From positions 186,001-250,000 of the forward strand of contig JBKBII010000004.1 of the NCBI GenBank assembly GCA_046299415.1: a DNA stretch of 64,000 nucleotides, written 5' to 3'. Under the pieces are notes generated by a model, which saw only the letters and a program-made list of their open reading frames with translations, had not been told where the DNA came from and searched no databases. Positions within the stretch are counted from its first letter, which is position 1, and the number at the start of each line of letters is the position of its first letter. Source of the stretch: JBKBII01 sp046299415 (GTDB lineage: Bacteria > Pseudomonadota > Gammaproteobacteria > Ectothiorhodospirales > Ectothiorhodospiraceae). The position numbers were made by a program, and so were the translations under genes. Below are positions 36,093 to 44,663 of this stretch, in pieces.

Positions 36093-36483
36093 CACGATTG
36101 TCGCGACGACTCCGGCGGGTGGCTGGGCCCCAGCGGCGATAGTGGGTCTTTGGTGTGCGAATCCGACCTCTCTTTTTCGCGCGATGGGCCGTAGATGGGT
36201 TGCCGGCGGTGATCGGTTCTGTTCGGCGCACGCTGCGCTGCACGATCTCGAGCCGATTCTCGCGCGATAGTTTCATCATGGGTTTGGGTGGTTGGGGCAA
36301 AAAAGACAGTCACCACTCGCGGTCGTCGATGGCGCAAGCCATCATCGTGCGCGACCGACTTCTCTGCTGGTGGGGTGAATCGATCAGCGCGGCGACTCTT
36401 TCGACTGCGGGTTGCAGGTACGTAAGCGATCCGGGTCGTCCCGTTGCCGCCTTTTAGGTTGTTACGACGTGAGGAGATTCAAT
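36093..36483. other. Gap inside the mla operon
   Basis: About 390 bases between mlaD and mlaC, which are adjacent in most gammaproteobacteria. No protein-like frame is visible. The region may hold an internal promoter for mlaC-mlaB. Confidence 0.5.
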
Positions 36484-37263
36484 ATGCAGGCCAATGTGCA
36501 GACGACTTTGCGGGCTGTTGATTCGCCGGCAACAGATGCGCGTCCGTCCGGCGCGAGGTTCACAGCGGCGATTGATCATCCCTCGCGCAAGGTACGCGTC
36601 GGTCTATGGACGCGCGTGACACGAGGTCTTGTTGCGGGTTTGGTTTTGCTGGCTGCAGGGGGGTTCGCGGGCTCGCTCGCAGTGGCGCAAACGCAGTCGG
36701 CCAATGATGTGGTCATGGGCGCGATCAACGCGACCCTCGCGGCGCTTCGTGAGGACCGCGATCGCGCACGCAACGATCCGGATTTCGTTGTGGACGTTTT
36801 GGAGCGTCACATTTTACCGGTGATCGATGTGCAGGGCATGGGCGCGTTGATTCTTGGTCGGCACTGGCGGGAGGCAAGCCGAGAACAGCGCGAGCGCTTC
36901 GTCGCGAGCTTTGCCAACACCCTGATGCGGACCTACGGAGGACAGCTCGGTGAGCATATCGATGCCGACGTCGAATTGATCAGTCGGCGTTCACGTCAAG
37001 ACGATCGGCAGGCGGCGGTCGCGACCGAAGTCGTCTTGCCGGGGCAAAACAACCTGGTCGTCAACTATCGGCTGCGCCCGGTGGGCGGCGAGTGGCGCGT
37101 GTTCGATGTCGAGGCCGAAGGCCTGGGTTTTGTCGCCAACTTCCGCACCAGTTTCAACGAGCAAGTTGCACGCGATGGTCTGGAACGCTTGATTGAAAGG
37201 CTCGAGGCAGGAGACGCTGAGCTCGTTGATCAAGTCGTTGATGACGCGGTGGAGTCACGTTGA
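36484..37263 (+). CDS. mlaC: Periplasmic phospholipid shuttle MlaC
   Basis: MlaC ferries phospholipid across the periplasm between MlaA-OmpC and MlaFEDB. The mature domain is recognised by ILPVIDVQGMGALILGRHWR, RTYGGQLGEH, VNYRLRPVGGEWRVFDVEAEG and FRTSFNEQV. The signal-peptide core (LVAGLVLLAAGGFAGSLAVA) is preceded by an unusually long polar N-terminus of about 50 residues. The ATG at 36484 is supported by GAGGAG 9 bases upstream, but an internal GTG nearer the signal peptide is possible. Total 259 residues. Confidence 0.94.
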   Translation: MQANVQTTLRAVDSPATDARPSGARFTAAIDHPSRKVRVGLWTRVTRGLVAGLVLLAAGGFAGSLAVAQTQSANDVVMGAINATLAALREDRDRARNDPDFVVDVLERHILPVIDVQGMGALILGRHWREASREQRERFVASFANTLMRTYGGQLGEHIDADVELISRRSRQDDRQAAVATEVVLPGQNNLVVNYRLRPVGGEWRVFDVEAEGLGFVANFRTSFNEQVARDGLERLIERLEAGDAELVDQVVDDAVESR

Positions 37264-37297
37264 GCCGAGCAGGTTGAGCGAAAGGTCTGGAGGCATT

Positions 37298-37624
37298 ATG
37301 TTTGCGAAGCGGTCAGCGTTCGAGACAGAGAAACCCGTATCGTTCAAATTCGAAACCACGCCAGACGGTGTCTGTCTGCACGGCGCACTGGTTCGTGACA
37401 CGGTTTCTGAGGCTTTCGATGCTTGGACTCGGCTGGTCGCGAAACGCCTGCCTGAGTTCGTCGATGTCGCCGGCCTTGATGAACTCGACAGTGCGGGCTT
37501 GGCGCTGATGGTGGTGATGTCCGGTACGCGAGGCGTGCAGGTCAGCCGGGTGCCTGAAGAATTTTCAGGCCTTCTGCGTTTGTACCGGCTAGAAGACGCG
37601 TTCGCTGACTCAACGGTGGCGTGA
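37298..37624 (+). CDS. mlaB: STAS-domain regulator MlaB
   Basis: MlaB is the small cytosolic STAS subunit that binds MlaF and stabilises the transporter. The 108-residue protein has the STAS pattern VDVAGLDELDSAGLALMVVM near residues 56-75, with the Asp-Ser-Ala-Gly core. A GGAGG ribosome-binding site lies before the ATG at 37298, 34 bases after mlaC. The bolA/ibaG gene that often follows is missing. Confidence 0.88.
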   Translation: MFAKRSAFETEKPVSFKFETTPDGVCLHGALVRDTVSEAFDAWTRLVAKRLPEFVDVAGLDELDSAGLALMVVMSGTRGVQVSRVPEEFSGLLRLYRLEDAFADSTVA

Positions 37625-38089
37625 TTCAAGGCTTTCGGCCTGCGAGCGAGATCGCCGTTGTGAACCGATGCGCTGGCCGCCGCCGTCGCGTGTAAGCGAT
37701 AAAACGCTGAATCAACTGCTGCACGGTCCTTGCTGCTTCGGGTAAGGACTTTTGGCTTTTGTCGTCGCGCCTCTGGCGCGCTTCACGCCGTCGCGAAGCC
37801 AGCGTCTCCTCGATGTTTCAAGCCATTCGGTTAGAGGCGCTTTCGCTACGCTGTCGCAGCCGAAGTCCAATCGGTTTCCGACAACCAATCGGTGGCGCCG
37901 GATTTTCGTCACGTGCGAGACCTGATTCGCGCCGGTTACGTTCGGGGTCGTTGGGTCTTTGCGGTGGGCTCGGGTGCCGTTTGGCGCGAATTCGGGCGCG
38001 TTTGCCGTTACAGTAGGCGGCCGGCAGTTCACCCTCTCATCATTCGAGTCGTTTGTTCGAACGATCCCACGCATGGATAAGCCCTCCGC
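37625..38089. other. Gap between mlaB and murA
   Basis: About 465 bases. The bolA-family gene ibaG usually found here is absent in all frames. Contains a terminator candidate (37726-37753) and a duplicated start-site sequence just before murA (38071-38097). Confidence 0.6.
37726..37753 (+). terminator. Probable terminator of the mla operon
   Basis: GTCCTT (37726-37731) pairs with AAGGAC (37744-37749) across a 12-base loop and is followed by TTTT, then GGCTTTTG. It lies about 100 bases past the mlaB stop. A 6-bp stem makes it moderate. Confidence 0.5.
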
Positions 38090-38097
38090 ATGGATAA
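38071..38097 (+). repeat. 10-bp direct repeat duplicating the murA start context
   Basis: GCATGGATAA occurs at 38071-38080 and again at 38088-38097, where it contains the murA ATG (38090). The upstream copy opens a 9-codon ORF (MDKPSAWIN) in another frame that stops at 38100-38102, overlapping the beginning of murA. Confidence 0.85.
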
Positions 38098-39349
38098 ATT
38101 GATCGTCGCCGGTGGGCGGCCCTTGGACGGTTCGATCGCCATCTCGGGCGCAAAGAACGCGGTTTTGCCGATTTTATGCGCGACTTTGCTCGGGCAGTCG
38201 CCGACGCGTATCGAGAACGTGCCTCATTTGCAGGACGTCACCACGACGCTCGAGCTATTGGGCCGGATGGGGGCATCGTTGACCATCGACGAGCGCATGG
38301 GCATCGAGGTGGATCCGACGACGGTCGACAATCATGTCGCGCCCTATGAGCTGGTGAAGACGATGCGCGCATCGATTCTCGTGCTCGGGCCTTTATTGGC
38401 CCGTTTCGGCGCGGCCGATGTGTCATTGCCGGGCGGATGTGCAATTGGTTCTCGCCCCGTGAATCTGCATTTGAAAGGTCTCGCAGAGCTCGGTGCTGAG
38501 ATTGAGGTTGAGGGTGGTTTCATCCGCGCCCGGGCGGGTCGCCTGAAGGGTGCGCGGGTGGTTTTTGATCAGGTGACCGTCACGGGCACCGAGAACGTGT
38601 TGATGGCGGCGACTCTTGCCGAAGGTACGACGGTGCTTGAAAACGCCGCGCGCGAGCCAGAAGTCGTCGACTTGGCGGACTGTTTGCGCGCGATGGGCGC
38701 AAAGATCAGTGGCGACGGCACTGATCGAATCGTGATCGAGGGGATGTCGCGGTTGTCGGGGGCGCGCCACCGTGTCATGCCCGATCGCATCGAGACCGGC
38801 ACCTATCTGGTGGCGGCCGCCATCACGCGCGGGCGAGTGCGCCTGCGCAATACGGATCCGCGACCTCTGGATGCGGTATTGGCGAAACTCGCCGAGGCGG
38901 GCGCGCGCATCGCGACCGGCTCCGATTGGATTGAGCTCGACCAGAGAGGCCGGCGCCTGCGTGCGGTGGATATTCGAACAGCGCCTTACCCCGCGTTTCC
39001 TACCGATATGCAGGCTCAATTGATGACGCTGAATACGGTCGCAGAGGGCGTCGCGACCGTCGTCGAGACGGTGTTTGAGAATCGCTTCATGCACGCGCAG
39101 GAGCTCCAGCGCCTCGGTGCCCGGATCGCGATCGAGGGCAATACTGCGATCGTGACGGGCGTGGATCGTCTGGTCGGGGCGCCCGTCATGGCGACCGATT
39201 TGCGCGCTTCGGCGAGCCTGATTCTGGCCGGTCTGGTCGCTGAGGGGCAAACCACCGTCGACCGCATCTATCACATCGACCGTGGCTACGAGTGCATCGA
39301 GGAGAAGCTCTCGCAGCTCGGTGCCAGCATTCACCGGGAGCCCGCATGA
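38090..39349 (+). CDS. murA: UDP-N-acetylglucosamine 1-carboxyvinyltransferase
   Basis: MurA transfers enolpyruvate from PEP to UDP-GlcNAc, the first committed step of peptidoglycan synthesis. The 419-residue protein carries the catalytic Lys in ISGAKNAVLPIL (about residue 23) and the fosfomycin-target Cys in LPGGCAIGSRPV (about residue 116); GVDFPTDMQAQ-type sequence appears as AFPTDMQAQLMTL. Cys at this position predicts fosfomycin sensitivity of the enzyme. Its stop overlaps the hisG start (ATGA). Confidence 0.98.
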   Translation: MDKLIVAGGRPLDGSIAISGAKNAVLPILCATLLGQSPTRIENVPHLQDVTTTLELLGRMGASLTIDERMGIEVDPTTVDNHVAPYELVKTMRASILVLGPLLARFGAADVSLPGGCAIGSRPVNLHLKGLAELGAEIEVEGGFIRARAGRLKGARVVFDQVTVTGTENVLMAATLAEGTTVLENAAREPEVVDLADCLRAMGAKISGDGTDRIVIEGMSRLSGARHRVMPDRIETGTYLVAAAITRGRVRLRNTDPRPLDAVLAKLAEAGARIATGSDWIELDQRGRRLRAVDIRTAPYPAFPTDMQAQLMTLNTVAEGVATVVETVFENRFMHAQELQRLGARIAIEGNTAIVTGVDRLVGAPVMATDLRASASLILAGLVAEGQTTVDRIYHIDRGYECIEEKLSQLGASIHREPA

Positions 39350-40017
39350 TTGTCTCCATGCCCTCTGTTCCGCAGCAGGACACCCTCGTTCTGGCGCTTT
39401 CCAAAGGCCGAATTCTGGAGCAGACGCTGCCTTTGCTCGCAGCGGCTGGGATTGAACCTGCCGATGATCCCGAGCGAACCCGCAAACTGATCCTCGATAC
39501 TTCGCGAGATGATGTAAAACTGGTGATCGTGCGGGCCACCGATGTTCCAACCTACGTTCAGTACGGTGCCGCTGATCTGGGTGTCGCCGGCAAGGACGTG
39601 TTGATGGAGCACGGCGGCGCCGGTCTGTACGAGCCCCTCGATCTGAATATCGCTCGCTGCAAGCTGATGGTGGCTGGAGCCGCTGGGACCGACCTGCAGC
39701 GCGATGGTTTGCGTATCGCGACCAAGTTCGTGCGTGTCACCGAGCAGTTCTACGCGCGTAAAGGACGTCAGGTTGAGATCGTCAAGTTGTATGGCTCGAT
39801 GGAATTAGCGCCTCTGGTCGGGCTGGCCGATGCGATCGTCGATCTCGTCGATACGGGCAATACTCTGCGCGCCAATGGTCTCGAGCCACTCGAGCATATC
39901 GCCACAATCAGTTCGCGGTTGATCGTGAATCAGGCCGCGTTGAAAATGAAACACGAACGCATATCGACATTGATCGCAGATTTGAGCGCGGCTGTCGCGG
40001 CGGCTCATTCAGCTTGA
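39346..40017 (+). CDS. hisG: ATP phosphoribosyltransferase, short form
   Basis: HisG condenses ATP with PRPP, the first step of histidine synthesis. The 223-residue protein is the short form that lacks the C-terminal regulatory domain and works with HisZ, which is not in this window. Motifs include ALSKGRILEQTLPLL, YGAADLGVAGKDVL and the PRPP loop region VDLVDTGNTLRANGL. The ATG at 39346 overlaps the murA stop and fits the family N-terminus. Confidence 0.96.
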   Translation: MIVSMPSVPQQDTLVLALSKGRILEQTLPLLAAAGIEPADDPERTRKLILDTSRDDVKLVIVRATDVPTYVQYGAADLGVAGKDVLMEHGGAGLYEPLDLNIARCKLMVAGAAGTDLQRDGLRIATKFVRVTEQFYARKGRQVEIVKLYGSMELAPLVGLADAIVDLVDTGNTLRANGLEPLEHIATISSRLIVNQAALKMKHERISTLIADLSAAVAAAHSA

Positions 40018-40121
40018 GACAGCCGCTTGAACCTGAATATCAGCCCGACTTGGCGGCATAAACGGGCCGCTGCCATTTTGAACTGCGCGATGCTGTGATA
40101 ACCGAGGCTTTGATCCACGCG

Positions 40122-41246
40122 ATGACCGAACCGACCGACGACTTGCGCATCACCGGCATTCAAGAGGTGTCCTCTCCGGACTCATTGCGTGTCGAAATCC
40201 CGATCACCGACGCCTCCGCTGCGACCGTTGCGCGTGCGCGTCGCGAAGCGCACCGGATTCTGCATGGCGACGACGATCGTCTGATCGTCGTCGTCGGACC
40301 GTGTTCGATCCACGATGTCGACGCTGCGCTCGAGTACGCAGGCCGGCTCGCCGATGTGCGTGAGCGACTTGGCGATGCACTGCACATCATCATGCGCGTG
40401 TATTTCGAAAAACCGCGGACGACTGTCGGCTGGAAGGGTTTGATCAACGACCCGGATCTCGACGGCAGTTTTCAGATCAATCGTGGTCTTCGGATCGCAC
40501 GGCGTCTGCTGCGCGACCTGGCAGATTCTGGAATGCCGGCGGCGACCGAGTACCTCGATCTCATCAGTCCGCAGTACATCGCTGATCTCGTCGCCTGGGG
40601 CGCGATCGGGGCGCGCACCACCGAGAGTCAAGTTCACCGCGAATTGGCGTCGGGCCTGTCGTGTCCGGTTGGCTTCAAGAACTCGACCGATGGCAGTCTT
40701 CAGGTTGCCATCGACGCAGTGCGCTCGGCGGCGCGTCCGCACCATTTTTTGTCGGTCACAAAGGCTGGAAGGTCGGCGATTTTTTCGACGACCGGTAACG
40801 AGGATGGGCATATCATCCTGCGCGGCGGGCGGCAGCCAAATTACGACGCGGCCAGCATCCATCAGGCTTACGCCCAGCTCGAAGCGTCAGGGTTGCGACC
40901 CATGGTCATGGTCGATTGTTCGCACGCCAATTCACGCAAGGATCCTGCGCGGCAACGTGAGGTTGTCGATACGTTGGCTGAGCAGATCGCCGGGGGTGAT
41001 ACGCGAATCATTGGCGCGATGCTCGAGAGTCACCTGATCGGCGGGCGGCAGGATCATCATCCCGACCGGCCGTTGATCTACGGGCAGAGCATCACCGATG
41101 CCTGCATGGGGTGGGATGATTCGGTCGCGGCTCTGAACGTATTGGCTGAGGCCGTCCGCACGCGTCGAAAAGTGGTCGGGTACCATGCAGGCGCCGACCC
41201 TGCAGAGTCCTCCGAGGATTTAGGCCTCGCGCACAAGCTCGGCTGA
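40122..41246 (+). CDS. 3-deoxy-7-phosphoheptulonate (DAHP) synthase, class I
   Basis: This enzyme joins PEP and erythrose-4-phosphate, opening the shikimate pathway. The 374-residue protein is the AroF/G/H (type I-alpha) class: VVGPCSIHD, RVYFEKPRTTVGWKGLINDP, GARTTESQVHRELASGL, PVGFKNSTDG and VDCSHANSRKD. Which aromatic amino acid inhibits it cannot be told by eye. It sits between hisG and hisD, where many relatives have hisG-hisD directly joined. The start could also be GTG at 40095; the ATG at 40122 fits family length. Confidence 0.94.
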   Translation: MTEPTDDLRITGIQEVSSPDSLRVEIPITDASAATVARARREAHRILHGDDDRLIVVVGPCSIHDVDAALEYAGRLADVRERLGDALHIIMRVYFEKPRTTVGWKGLINDPDLDGSFQINRGLRIARRLLRDLADSGMPAATEYLDLISPQYIADLVAWGAIGARTTESQVHRELASGLSCPVGFKNSTDGSLQVAIDAVRSAARPHHFLSVTKAGRSAIFSTTGNEDGHIILRGGRQPNYDAASIHQAYAQLEASGLRPMVMVDCSHANSRKDPARQREVVDTLAEQIAGGDTRIIGAMLESHLIGGRQDHHPDRPLIYGQSITDACMGWDDSVAALNVLAEAVRTRRKVVGYHAGADPAESSEDLGLAHKLG

Positions 41247-41774
41247 AGCGTGGCCGAGCGCTTCGGGTTACACGCCGGTCAGTCGATGATCCTGCGTCGC
41301 CAGCGGCGCTGATTTCGCTGTCGCGCGAGTACCTGTCGCTCCACCGGCGAGCGTTAATGTTGGCGCATTGCCAGCTGGAGTTACCGTGAGCGTCACGGTG
41401 TGAGGCTCTCGGGTCTGACGGCCGAAGGTCACCCGTGTTTAACGTTTCGCGCTCCAGGCTAAAGGCTGTGTCCGGCAGCGACCGCTCCGATTCGGCGTCG
41501 TTGTGAGGGTTCTTCGGTGGCGCGACCGGGGGCGCCTGTCTGTGAATGTTCGGCTACTGCGTCTGCGCCTCGTCTGTTCGATACTTGAGGACTGGGCGTG
41601 AGTTTCATCCCGTAAAGGGCGTAAGGGTTACGCGGAAGATTGCTCAGGCAGTTGGACAATCACCCGACAAGGTGCTGCGAGCGCCGGTAGCAGGGGCGCG
41701 GCAAGGGATTGGCTGATCAACGGCCACGTTTTCTGATTCGCTGCGGTGCTGGCCGAGCCAGCGAGAAGGTCGCT
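41247..41774. other. Gap between the DAHP synthase gene and hisD
   Basis: About 530 bases with no recognisable gene. It includes a small perfect inverted repeat ACCGTGA-gcg-TCACGGT at 41383-41399 without a T-run. Probably contains a hisD promoter. Confidence 0.5.
41383..41399. repeat. 7-bp inverted repeat, hairpin or operator candidate
   Basis: ACCGTGA and TCACGGT separated by three bases, 376 bases before the hisD start. The dyad could be a repressor site or a transcript hairpin; there is no poly-T after it. Confidence 0.4.
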
Positions 41775-43121
41775 ATGAATAACGCTGTCCAAGGTGTATC
41801 GGCTTCGCGAATCTCGCGTATCGACGCGTCCTCGCCGGATTTCGATAGTCGTCTCGAGGCCCTTCTGGCGTGGGAGTCGGTGGCCGACACGTCCGTGCGA
41901 GCGATCGTTGATGAGATTCTGCGCGCTGTACGGACCGAGGGTGACGAAGCGCTTGTGCGCTATAGCCGCCGCTTCGACCGCCTTACGATCGAATCAGCGG
42001 CTGAGCTTGAGTTGTCGCAAGACCGTTTGCGGCAGGCTTTCAAGAATTTGTCGGACGGACAACGTGAGGCGCTCGAGCACGCAGCCGCGCGTATCCGGGC
42101 TTACGCTGAGCATCAGAAAATTCCCGACTTCGGCTTCGAAGACGAGGACGGCAGTTTCCTCGGCCAACGGGTGACTCCGCTCGATGCCGTTGGTCTGTAC
42201 GTGCCGGGCGGCAAGGCGGCTTATCCATCGTCGGTGCTGATGAATGCGATTCCGGCCAAGGTCGCCGGCGTTGCGCGCCTGATCATGGTCGTGCCGACTC
42301 CCGACGGTGTCGTTAACGAGTTGGTGTTGGCGGCAGCGCACGTCGCGGGTGTTGATCGGGTTTTCACCGTGGGCGGCGCACAAGCCGTTGCAGCTCTCGC
42401 CTATGGTACGGCGACGGTGCCGGCGGTCGACAAAATCGTCGGTCCCGGCAATATCTACGTTGCCGCTGCGAAGCGGGAGGTGTTCGGCACCGTTGGAATC
42501 GACATGATTGCGGGACCCTCCGAGATTCTGATTGTCGCCGACGGCAAGACCGACCCCGATTGGATCGCGATGGATCTGTTCTCGCAGGCTGAGCACGACG
42601 AAAACGCTCAGTCCATCCTCGTCGCCTGGGACGCGAATTATCTCGATGCTGTGGAAGCGGCGATCGAGAGGAGCCTCGGCGCGATGCCGCGCCGCGACAT
42701 CATCGAAACGAGTCTGCGTGCGCGTGGTGCGCTCATCCTCGTGCGCGATTTGAGTGAGGCCGTAGGCCTCGCTAATCGCATCGCGCCCGAACACCTCGAG
42801 TTGTCGATGAGCGAGCCGCAGGCGGCGCTCGATGCTGGCTTGCGCCACGCCGGGGCGATCTTCATGGGGCCGTACACGTCGGAGTCGCTTGGTGACTACT
42901 GCGCGGGGCCGAACCACGTCTTGCCGACTTCGCGCACGGCAAGATTCTCGTCGCCACTCGGTGTGTATGATTTTCAGAAACGCTCGAGCTTAATCCGTGT
43001 TTCCCGCGATGGGGCGCGTCGCCTCGGCCGAATCGCGGCGACACTTGCGCACGGCGAGGGGCTCGACGCACACGCTCGCTCTGCAGAGCTTCGAGTCGAG
43101 GCGATCGACTCCGATCGTTAA
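41775..43121 (+). CDS. hisD: Histidinol dehydrogenase
   Basis: HisD oxidises L-histidinol to L-histidine in two NAD-dependent steps with zinc. The 448-residue protein shows GLYVPGGKAAYPSSVLMNAIPA, KIVGPGNIYVAAAKREVFG, MIAGPSEILIVAD, the zinc-site DLFSQAEHDENAQ and IAPEHLE. The ATG at 41775 with GAGAAGG upstream suits the family; the frame opens at 41709. It is followed by hisC. Confidence 0.97.
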   Translation: MNNAVQGVSASRISRIDASSPDFDSRLEALLAWESVADTSVRAIVDEILRAVRTEGDEALVRYSRRFDRLTIESAAELELSQDRLRQAFKNLSDGQREALEHAAARIRAYAEHQKIPDFGFEDEDGSFLGQRVTPLDAVGLYVPGGKAAYPSSVLMNAIPAKVAGVARLIMVVPTPDGVVNELVLAAAHVAGVDRVFTVGGAQAVAALAYGTATVPAVDKIVGPGNIYVAAAKREVFGTVGIDMIAGPSEILIVADGKTDPDWIAMDLFSQAEHDENAQSILVAWDANYLDAVEAAIERSLGAMPRRDIIETSLRARGALILVRDLSEAVGLANRIAPEHLELSMSEPQAALDAGLRHAGAIFMGPYTSESLGDYCAGPNHVLPTSRTARFSSPLGVYDFQKRSSLIRVSRDGARRLGRIAATLAHGEGLDAHARSAELRVEAIDSDR

Positions 43122-43310
43122 CTGCTGCGATCAGTGGTCTGTGTCTCGGTGGGCGTTGCCCGTATGGGCCGTGCTTGGGTGGGTCGTTCCTTGGCTCGCA
43201 CGAGGCTCGCCCTGCTTCGGTTCTTCCTGCCTTGGCGCGGTATGAACAGGCGACATTGAGCAGCACAATGATGAGCAGACACCCATGAGCATCACGACGC
43301 GGACCGTCCT

Positions 43311-44498
43311 ATGACCTACGACGCGCGACAGGCGCAGGGCTTGCAATCTGACACGCTGGCATCGGCCAGCGAGTTGCACGGCGCGGGCGCTCGCCCCGAG
43401 GCTTTGATGTCGCAATCCGTCCTCGCGCAACCGGCGTACGCCGTCGCAAATGCGAGTGGGCTGATCAAGCTCGATGCGATGGAGAATCCCTTTGATTTTC
43501 CTGCGAGTTTGCCCGATGAGCTGCGAGCTGCCCTGGCTCATCGTCTTGCTGGTGAAGCGCTTAACCGCTATCCGGATCCCCAACCTCGTGAGCTGGAGTC
43601 AGCGCTGCGTGCTGTCGAGCTGATTGCACCCGATGCACGCGTGATGTTCGGTAACGGTTCGGACGAGCTGATTCAAATCCTGATCCAAGCGGTTGTTCCG
43701 AGTGGGCGCCCGATTCTCGCGCCGCAGCCGACTTTTGTGATGTACGAGGTTTTGGCACGTGCCCTCGGTGTCGCTTTCGAGGGCGTTGATTTGCACGCGG
43801 ACTTTACGCTCGATGTCGAGTCGATGCGCGCGGCGATCGCGCGCAGCCAGCCGGCGTTGGTTTTTCTCGCGTGGCCGAATAATCCAACGGGACGGCCGTG
43901 GCCGCGGGAAGATGTGTTAGCCGTGCTGGAGGCGCTGAATGCGCTCGCTCGTCCCGGTTTGCTTGTCGTCGATGAAGCCTACGGCGCCTTTGCCGAAGAC
44001 TCTTTGCTGAACGAGGTCCCTGCGATCCCGGGCTTGGTGGTGCTGCGTACGCTTTCGAAACTGGGGCTCGCTGGCCTGCGGCTCGGGTATCTTGTCGGGC
44101 CCGAAGAGTGGATTGCTGCGCTCGATCGTCTGCGGTTGCCTTACAACATCAATCGTCTGACACAGACGACCGTGACCTTTGCTCTGCAGCATTTCGACAT
44201 TTTGACCGCACAGGCGTCGACACTGAAAGCGGAACGTGCGCGTGTGCAGGCCTCGCTGGCGACCCTGCCGGGCGTGGTCGGTGTCGTGGAGTCGGCGTGC
44301 AACTTCGTGCTGATTCGTGTCCGAAAAGGGTCCGCCGATGCAGTATTCGTGGGATTGAAGGCGCGCGGTGTCCTGATCAAGAACGTGAGCCGTGCCCATC
44401 CGCTGCTCGCTGATCACCTGCGAATAACTGTGGGCACGCCAGCGGAAAACGATGCGTTGCTGGCCGCGCTGGGTCAGATGCTGGGTGCCCCGAACTGA
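43311..44498 (+). CDS. hisC: Histidinol-phosphate aminotransferase
   Basis: HisC is the PLP enzyme converting imidazole-acetol phosphate to histidinol phosphate. The 395-residue protein has FGNGSDELI, WPNNPTGRPWP, VVDEAYGAF and the Schiff-base lysine in RTLSKLGLAGLRLGY. The family homology begins near the ATG at 43407 (before SQSVLAQPAYAV), which has GAGG upstream, so the true start may be there; the ATG at 43311 overlaps the stop of a tiny upstream ORF. Confidence 0.96.
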   Translation: MTYDARQAQGLQSDTLASASELHGAGARPEALMSQSVLAQPAYAVANASGLIKLDAMENPFDFPASLPDELRAALAHRLAGEALNRYPDPQPRELESALRAVELIAPDARVMFGNGSDELIQILIQAVVPSGRPILAPQPTFVMYEVLARALGVAFEGVDLHADFTLDVESMRAAIARSQPALVFLAWPNNPTGRPWPREDVLAVLEALNALARPGLLVVDEAYGAFAEDSLLNEVPAIPGLVVLRTLSKLGLAGLRLGYLVGPEEWIAALDRLRLPYNINRLTQTTVTFALQHFDILTAQASTLKAERARVQASLATLPGVVGVVESACNFVLIRVRKGSADAVFVGLKARGVLIKNVSRAHPLLADHLRITVGTPAENDALLAALGQMLGAPN

Positions 44499-44663
44499 CT
44501 CTGTCTGCAAGGCATTTGACCCAGGGATTAGAACCCTATCCGATGGTTGATGGGCCGGCGCGCGATGTTGATGGCGAGCAATTGTTGTGGCGGATGGGGT
44601 GCTTTATCGAGGCATATTGGGTTGTGTCGCTCAGCGCGTTTGCCGCGGGCGGCGTGAACGGCG

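Noticed and set aside
40270..40295. Inverted repeat of GACGACGATC and GATCGTCGTC inside the DAHP synthase gene
   Set aside because: Explained by coding: a run of Asp codons followed by a run of Val codons in a conserved part of the enzyme.
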